Origin: a bacterium
Lineage (GTDB): Bacteria > Actinomycetota > Acidimicrobiia > Spongiisociales > Spongiisociaceae
Length of the DNA: 64,000 nucleotides
Direction of reading: 5' to 3'
NCBI GenBank assembly: GCA_028820935.1
Contig: JAPPHZ010000045.1
Coordinates: 62,001-126,000, forward strand
Shown: positions 60,379 through 64,000 of the stretch, piece by piece
Position numbering within the stretch: position 1 is the stretch's first letter
Layout of the letters: each line of letters begins with the position of its first letter
Position numbers and translations under genes: made by a program
The notes under the pieces: generated by a model
The model's input: only the letters and a program-made list of their open reading frames with translations
What the model was told of the DNA's origin: nothing
Databases searched by the model: none

Positions 60379-62964
60379 ATGACCCTGATCGCAGAGAGGA
60401 CTATCGACTTCACTCTCAACGGCCGGGCCGTCTCCGTCCGCGCCGACCATCCCCACCTGCTGTCAGCCCTCCGCGAGGAACTCGACATCACATCGGTCAA
60501 GGACGGCTGCGCGCCGTCGGGCCAGTGCGGGTGCTGCACCGTCCTGGTCAACGGACGCGCCTTCGTAGCCTGCGTCCTGGCGCTGGAGAAGATCGAGGGC
60601 AAGGAAGTGGTCACCCTGGAAGGGTTCGACCCGGCGGAACGGGACCGCCTGGCGTCGGCATTCGCCGCCACCGGCGCCCTCCAGTGCGGGTTCTGCACCC
60701 CCGGGATCGTGGTGCGGGCCAAGGCGTTGATCGATCAGAAGGGTGCGGGTCTGACCAGGAAGGTGGCGGCCGGACGGCTCGGCGCCCACCTGTGCCGGTG
60801 CACCGGCTACACCAAGATCTTCGACGCCATCGACATGCTGGCCCGGGGCGACATCCCCCCGCTCGAGACTCCCTCCGGAATCGGAAAGGCCGGCATCAAG
60901 TACGAGGGCTACGAGCTGGCCCTCGGCGACCGCGACTACATCGACGACATGCGCCTGGACGGGATGCTCCACGCCGCGCTCCGGTTGACCGACCACGCCC
61001 GGGCCGACGTGGTGCGGATCGACACGAGCCGGGCGCTGGCCATACCCGGCGTGGAAGCCGTCTTCACCGCGGCCGACGTTCCGGGCGAGCTGAAGGTGGG
61101 CCTGATCCACAAGGACTGGCCGGTCCTGATCCCCGAGGGCGGTCGCACCTCCTACTACGGCGACGTCCTGGCCGTGGTGGTGGCGGTGGACCGGATGACA
61201 GCCCGTGAGGCCGCCGAGGCGGTTGACGTGGAGTACCGGACGCTCAAGCCCTTCACCGACCCAGCCGAGGCGGTGGCCTCCTCGGAGGACGCGGTCTGGG
61301 GCCTGGAGGGCAACGTCCTGTCCATATCCAAGTACGCCCGGGGCGACTTCGAGTCCGCCTACCAGGGCTCCGCCCACCGGGTACACGAGACCTTCATCAC
61401 CCAGCGGGTCGAGCACGCCTTCCTGGAACCCGAGTCGACGCTCGTGGTACCGGCCGGCAACGGCCGGCTCATGCTCTATTCCGGTGGCCAGGGTGTCTGG
61501 GACGACCGGGACCAGGTGGCCTCGGTGCTCGGCATCGATCCATCCCTGGTAACGGCCGAGTTGGTGTCGAACGGCGGTGCGTTCGGCGGCAAGGAGGACA
61601 TGGCCAACCAGGCGCAGACGGCTCTGGCCGCCCACCTGCTGGGCCGCCCGGTCAAGTGCACCCTGTCGAGGGAGGAGTCGCTCCGGATCCACGCCAAGCG
61701 GCATCCGATCCGGATCGAGCTGTGGGCCGGATGTGACGAGAACGGCAGGCTGACCGCCCTCAAGGCCCGGATGCTGGGCGATTCGGGCGCCTACGCCTCG
61801 GTGGGCATGAAGGTGCTCGAGCGGGCCGCCGGGCACGCCAGCGGCCCCTACATCGTGCCCAACATCGACGTAAAGGCAGTGGCCGCCCGCACCAACAACC
61901 CCATCTGCGGCGCCTTCCGGGGCTTCGGAGCCAACCAGGCCCAGTTCGCCATGGAGGGCGTGATGGATCGTCTGGCGCATTCGGTGGGGATCTCCGGTTG
62001 GGAGATGCGGAGCCGCAACGTCGTGGAACCCGGCGCGCTCTGGGGTCCCGGCCAGATCATGGACGACGGCTGCCGGGGCGCTCGCCAGTCACTGGACGCG
62101 GTCAAGCCCCATTACGACGCCGCTCGCGCCGCGGGTAAGGCCGTGGGAGTGGGCCTCGGGCTCAAGAACAGCGGCCTGGGCAACGGCTTCAAGGAGATCG
62201 CCGGAGCGGTGGTGCGGTTCACCAGGAACGGCGCCGTCGAGGTTCGCCACTGCTGGACCGAGATGGGCCAGGGGATCCATACGGTGGCCCAGCAGGTTGC
62301 GGCGGAGGAACTGGGGATCGATCCGAAGCGGATCCGGGTGATAGTGGACACCAGCCGGGAACTCGGCGCCGGCCAGACCACCGGATCCCGTGGCACCCTC
62401 ATGGGCGCCGGAGCGGTCAGGTCCGCCTGCCGGGCCGCGGACGCCGGCGGACGGCTCCCGGATGTCGACTACCACGGGGAGTACCGGGTGGACTGGACCA
62501 ACTCCCTCAAGGAGAAGGTGGAGAACCCGATCATCCACTCCGCATTCGGTTATGCGGCTCAGCTGGTGATCGCCGACCGCCGCACCGGCAAGATCGAGCG
62601 GGTGGTGGCGGCCCACGACGTCGGTCGGGCCATCAACCCGATCCTGTGCGAGGGCCAGATAGAAGGCTCGGTCCACATGGGCCTCGGCTACGCGCTCAGC
62701 GAGGATTTCCCCGCCGACGAGGAGGCCCGCCCCACCAACATGACGCTGCGGAGCCTGGGCATCATCAGGCCCAAGGACATGCCGGATGTAGACGTGATCC
62801 TGGTAGAGGTCCCGCAGCCGAGGGCGCCGTACGGGATCAAGGGTGTCGGCGAGATCGGCCTGGTGCCGACCGCCGGGGCGGTGGCCGCCGCCTTCCACGA
62901 CATCGACGGGGAGTGGCGGAACCACCTGCCCATGAACATCCACCACCGGGCCGCGAAGACGTGA
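60379..62964 (+). CDS. xanthine dehydrogenase, fused 2Fe-2S and molybdopterin subunits (Se-dependent type)
   Basis: An 861-residue molybdenum hydroxylase. The N-terminal 2Fe-2S part has both clusters (CAPSGQCGCC near residue 51 and GFCTPG ... CRCTG near 120-145). The Mo-cofactor domains follow (AFGGKED, RTNNPICGAFRGFGANQAQ, GVGEIGLVPTAGAV). The fusion without an FAD domain fits the selenium-dependent XDH family, where selenium is a labile ligand, not an in-frame TGA codon. ATG 60379 is placed nine bases after GGAGGAGG. The stop overlaps the amidohydrolase gene (GTGA). It oxidises purines such as xanthine or related N-heterocycles. Confidence 0.88.
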   Translation: MTLIAERTIDFTLNGRAVSVRADHPHLLSALREELDITSVKDGCAPSGQCGCCTVLVNGRAFVACVLALEKIEGKEVVTLEGFDPAERDRLASAFAATGALQCGFCTPGIVVRAKALIDQKGAGLTRKVAAGRLGAHLCRCTGYTKIFDAIDMLARGDIPPLETPSGIGKAGIKYEGYELALGDRDYIDDMRLDGMLHAALRLTDHARADVVRIDTSRALAIPGVEAVFTAADVPGELKVGLIHKDWPVLIPEGGRTSYYGDVLAVVVAVDRMTAREAAEAVDVEYRTLKPFTDPAEAVASSEDAVWGLEGNVLSISKYARGDFESAYQGSAHRVHETFITQRVEHAFLEPESTLVVPAGNGRLMLYSGGQGVWDDRDQVASVLGIDPSLVTAELVSNGGAFGGKEDMANQAQTALAAHLLGRPVKCTLSREESLRIHAKRHPIRIELWAGCDENGRLTALKARMLGDSGAYASVGMKVLERAAGHASGPYIVPNIDVKAVAARTNNPICGAFRGFGANQAQFAMEGVMDRLAHSVGISGWEMRSRNVVEPGALWGPGQIMDDGCRGARQSLDAVKPHYDAARAAGKAVGVGLGLKNSGLGNGFKEIAGAVVRFTRNGAVEVRHCWTEMGQGIHTVAQQVAAEELGIDPKRIRVIVDTSRELGAGQTTGSRGTLMGAGAVRSACRAADAGGRLPDVDYHGEYRVDWTNSLKEKVENPIIHSAFGYAAQLVIADRRTGKIERVVAAHDVGRAINPILCEGQIEGSVHMGLGYALSEDFPADEEARPTNMTLRSLGIIRPKDMPDVDVILVEVPQPRAPYGIKGVGEIGLVPTAGAVAAAFHDIDGEWRNHLPMNIHHRAAKT

Positions 62965-63980
62965 CCACCACGCCCGGGATGGTGTGCGCCCATCACCATC
63001 TGTACTCCACCCTGGCGAGGGGAATGCCTGCCCCCCCGGAGACGCCCACGAGCTTCCTGGGGATCCTCGAACAGATCTGGTGGAGGCTCGACACGGCTCT
63101 GGATCTGGAGATGATCCGGTGGTCGGCCATGCTGGGGGCTCTCGAGGCGCTCGAGTCGGGCACCACCGGGATCGTGGACCATCACGAGTCTCCCAACGCC
63201 ATCGAGGGGAGCCTCTCCGTGATCGAGGAGGCCTGCCGGGAGGTGGGGGTCCGGGTGCGGCCCTGCTACGGAGTGACCGACCGGCACGGCCCGGATGGCG
63301 CCCGGCGCGGCCTCGAGGAGAACCGCCGCTACCTGAACGAGGGCGGTAGCGGGATGGTGGGTATCCACGCCGCGTTCACCTGCGAGCCGGAGACGCTGGA
63401 GGCGGCGGCGGCGCTGGCTCGGGAGTTAGGCGTGGGCGTTCACGTCCATGTTGCGGAGGGTCCGGAGGACGAGGATTGCGTGCGGCACCTGTCGGGGCTG
63501 GCCGAAGACAGCTGGTTGCTGGCCCATTGCGTCTACCTGCCGGACGACCACGGGCTGCGGGGCACGATCCTCCATCAGCCGCGCTCCAACCTGAACAACT
63601 CGGTGGGCTACGCCAACCCGGCCCGGTTCGACAACCCGGTGGCGCTGGGCACTGACGGGATCGGCGCCAACATGATCGACACCTTCCGCCTGGCCTACGT
63701 GATGCACCGCTCGGTGGATGTGACCGCCACCCCGGACACGGCGTGGGGCTGGCTGGAGAACGGATGGGACCTGATCCCCGAGGCCAGGAACGACCGGGTC
63801 ACCTGGAGCTACGACCCTATGGACCCGTGGCACATCGCCTTCACCCCGAGTATCCGACCAATTGAAGTTGAAGTAGAAGGTGAAATCATCTTCAAGGACG
63901 GCACTCCTACCCGAGTGGACGCCGCCGAGATCCGCGCCAAGGCGCGGGAGCAGGCAGCCCGATTGCACGCCCGCCTATGA
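62961..63980 (+). CDS. amidohydrolase / aminohydrolase (SsnA-like), short at the N terminus
   Basis: A 339-residue metal-dependent hydrolase of the ATZ/TRZ-SsnA group. Metal ligands are all there: HHH in CAHHHLYSTLARGM, His in HVHVAEGPED, His in LLAHCVYL, Asp in LGTDGIGANM. SsnA proteins have about 440 residues with an N-terminal beta-sandwich of about 55 residues; this one starts at PGMVCAHHHLYS and lacks that part. The start is GTG 62961 within the XDH stop, and no alternative is available in this frame. It probably deaminates or opens a purine product of the upstream dehydrogenase. This pairing (XDH then ssnA) is known from Se-dependent XDH clusters. Confidence 0.85.
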   Translation: MTTTPGMVCAHHHLYSTLARGMPAPPETPTSFLGILEQIWWRLDTALDLEMIRWSAMLGALEALESGTTGIVDHHESPNAIEGSLSVIEEACREVGVRVRPCYGVTDRHGPDGARRGLEENRRYLNEGGSGMVGIHAAFTCEPETLEAAAALARELGVGVHVHVAEGPEDEDCVRHLSGLAEDSWLLAHCVYLPDDHGLRGTILHQPRSNLNNSVGYANPARFDNPVALGTDGIGANMIDTFRLAYVMHRSVDVTATPDTAWGWLENGWDLIPEARNDRVTWSYDPMDPWHIAFTPSIRPIEVEVEGEIIFKDGTPTRVDAAEIRAKAREQAARLHARL

Positions 63981-64000
63981 CCAAGATGAGGCACGCCATG
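63977..64000 (+). CDS. start of the next gene, cut by the window edge
   Basis: ATG 63977 overlaps the amidohydrolase stop by ATGA and the frame MTKMRHAM stays open to the right edge. Eight residues cannot identify a family. The overlap suggests that the purine operon continues. Confidence 0.45.

Noticed and set aside
60379-62964. In-frame selenocysteine in the Se-dependent-type dehydrogenase
   Set aside because: No in-frame TGA interrupts the gene. In this family selenium is a labile cofactor ligand, not encoded.

Overview
The window reads as chromosomal DNA of a high-GC actinobacterium. The markers are GuaB3, a CarD regulator, a proteasome activator (Bpa) ending in an HbYX motif, a DUF3263 protein, a mycothiol-dependent-type enzyme, the MEP isoprenoid genes, a type III pantothenate kinase and a 13E12-type DUF222/HNH gene. 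An uncultured Acidimicrobiia-like lineage fits best, but that placement is inference. Genes are dense, about 66 coding regions, often coupled by 4-base ATGA/GTGA/TTGA overlaps. No rRNA, CRISPR array or prophage is visible. There are two tRNAs: Arg(CCT) at 13.1 kb and Thr(TGT) at 20.2 kb.

Layout. 0-11 kb: guaB3-guaA, a CPBP protease, trpS, then a citramalate synthase gene (cimA) preceded by an apparent isoleucine attenuator (leader peptide MSIHTGIIID, pause hairpin, intrinsic terminator), hisN, a Nudix CoA pyrophosphatase, an acetyltransferase, a BldC-like regulator divergent from an MFS transporter, and infA. 11-20 kb: TauE/SafE exporter, bpa, a CDP-alcohol phosphatidyltransferase-like protein, tRNA-Arg flanked by a DUF222/HNH gene and an apparently frameshifted methyltransferase, then an envelope group including a CvpA-CAP fusion, an AI-2E permease and a LytR_C protein. 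20-28.6 kb: a branched-chain amino acid type ABC operon with three tandem substrate-binding lipoproteins and a LivM with a long N-terminal extension. 28.7-34 kb: a minus-strand run disA-carD-ispD-ispF-cysS-rlmB. The DisA lacks its DNA-binding domain and the CarD has a histone-H1-like tail. 34-45 kb: zinc-ribbon/discoidin protein, P450, nucleoside hydrolase, two toxin-antitoxin-like pairs, and a nucleoside (BMP-type) ABC importer whose binding protein is an in-frame tandem duplication. 45-57 kb: clpC, polyprenyl synthetase, lysS-coaX-panC-DUF2520, thyA, a mycothiol-type enzyme, an AbrB/PIN pair and a second AI-2E permease. 57-64 kb: an acetyl-CoA-synthetase-like ligase, then a divergent cluster with a regulator, a thiamine-binding-like protein and cytochrome c on one side and a fused xanthine dehydrogenase plus amidohydrolase on the other, with a 13-bp perfect palindrome between them.

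Genes working together. Purine handling recurs: GMP synthesis (guaA, guaB3), nucleoside import (bmp/nup genes), nucleoside hydrolysis, and purine oxidation and deamination (xdh, ssnA-like). Branched-chain amino acid economy also recurs: isoleucine-controlled cimA and the Liv importer. The most unusual non-coding signal is a set of heptameric CTAG-bearing repeats (CTAGTTG, CTAGCGA, CTAGAAA) placed exactly at the stop codons of convergent genes (3.6, 48.8 and 59.3 kb, with a degenerate set at 26.0 kb). Almost every other convergent junction carries a conventional hairpin.
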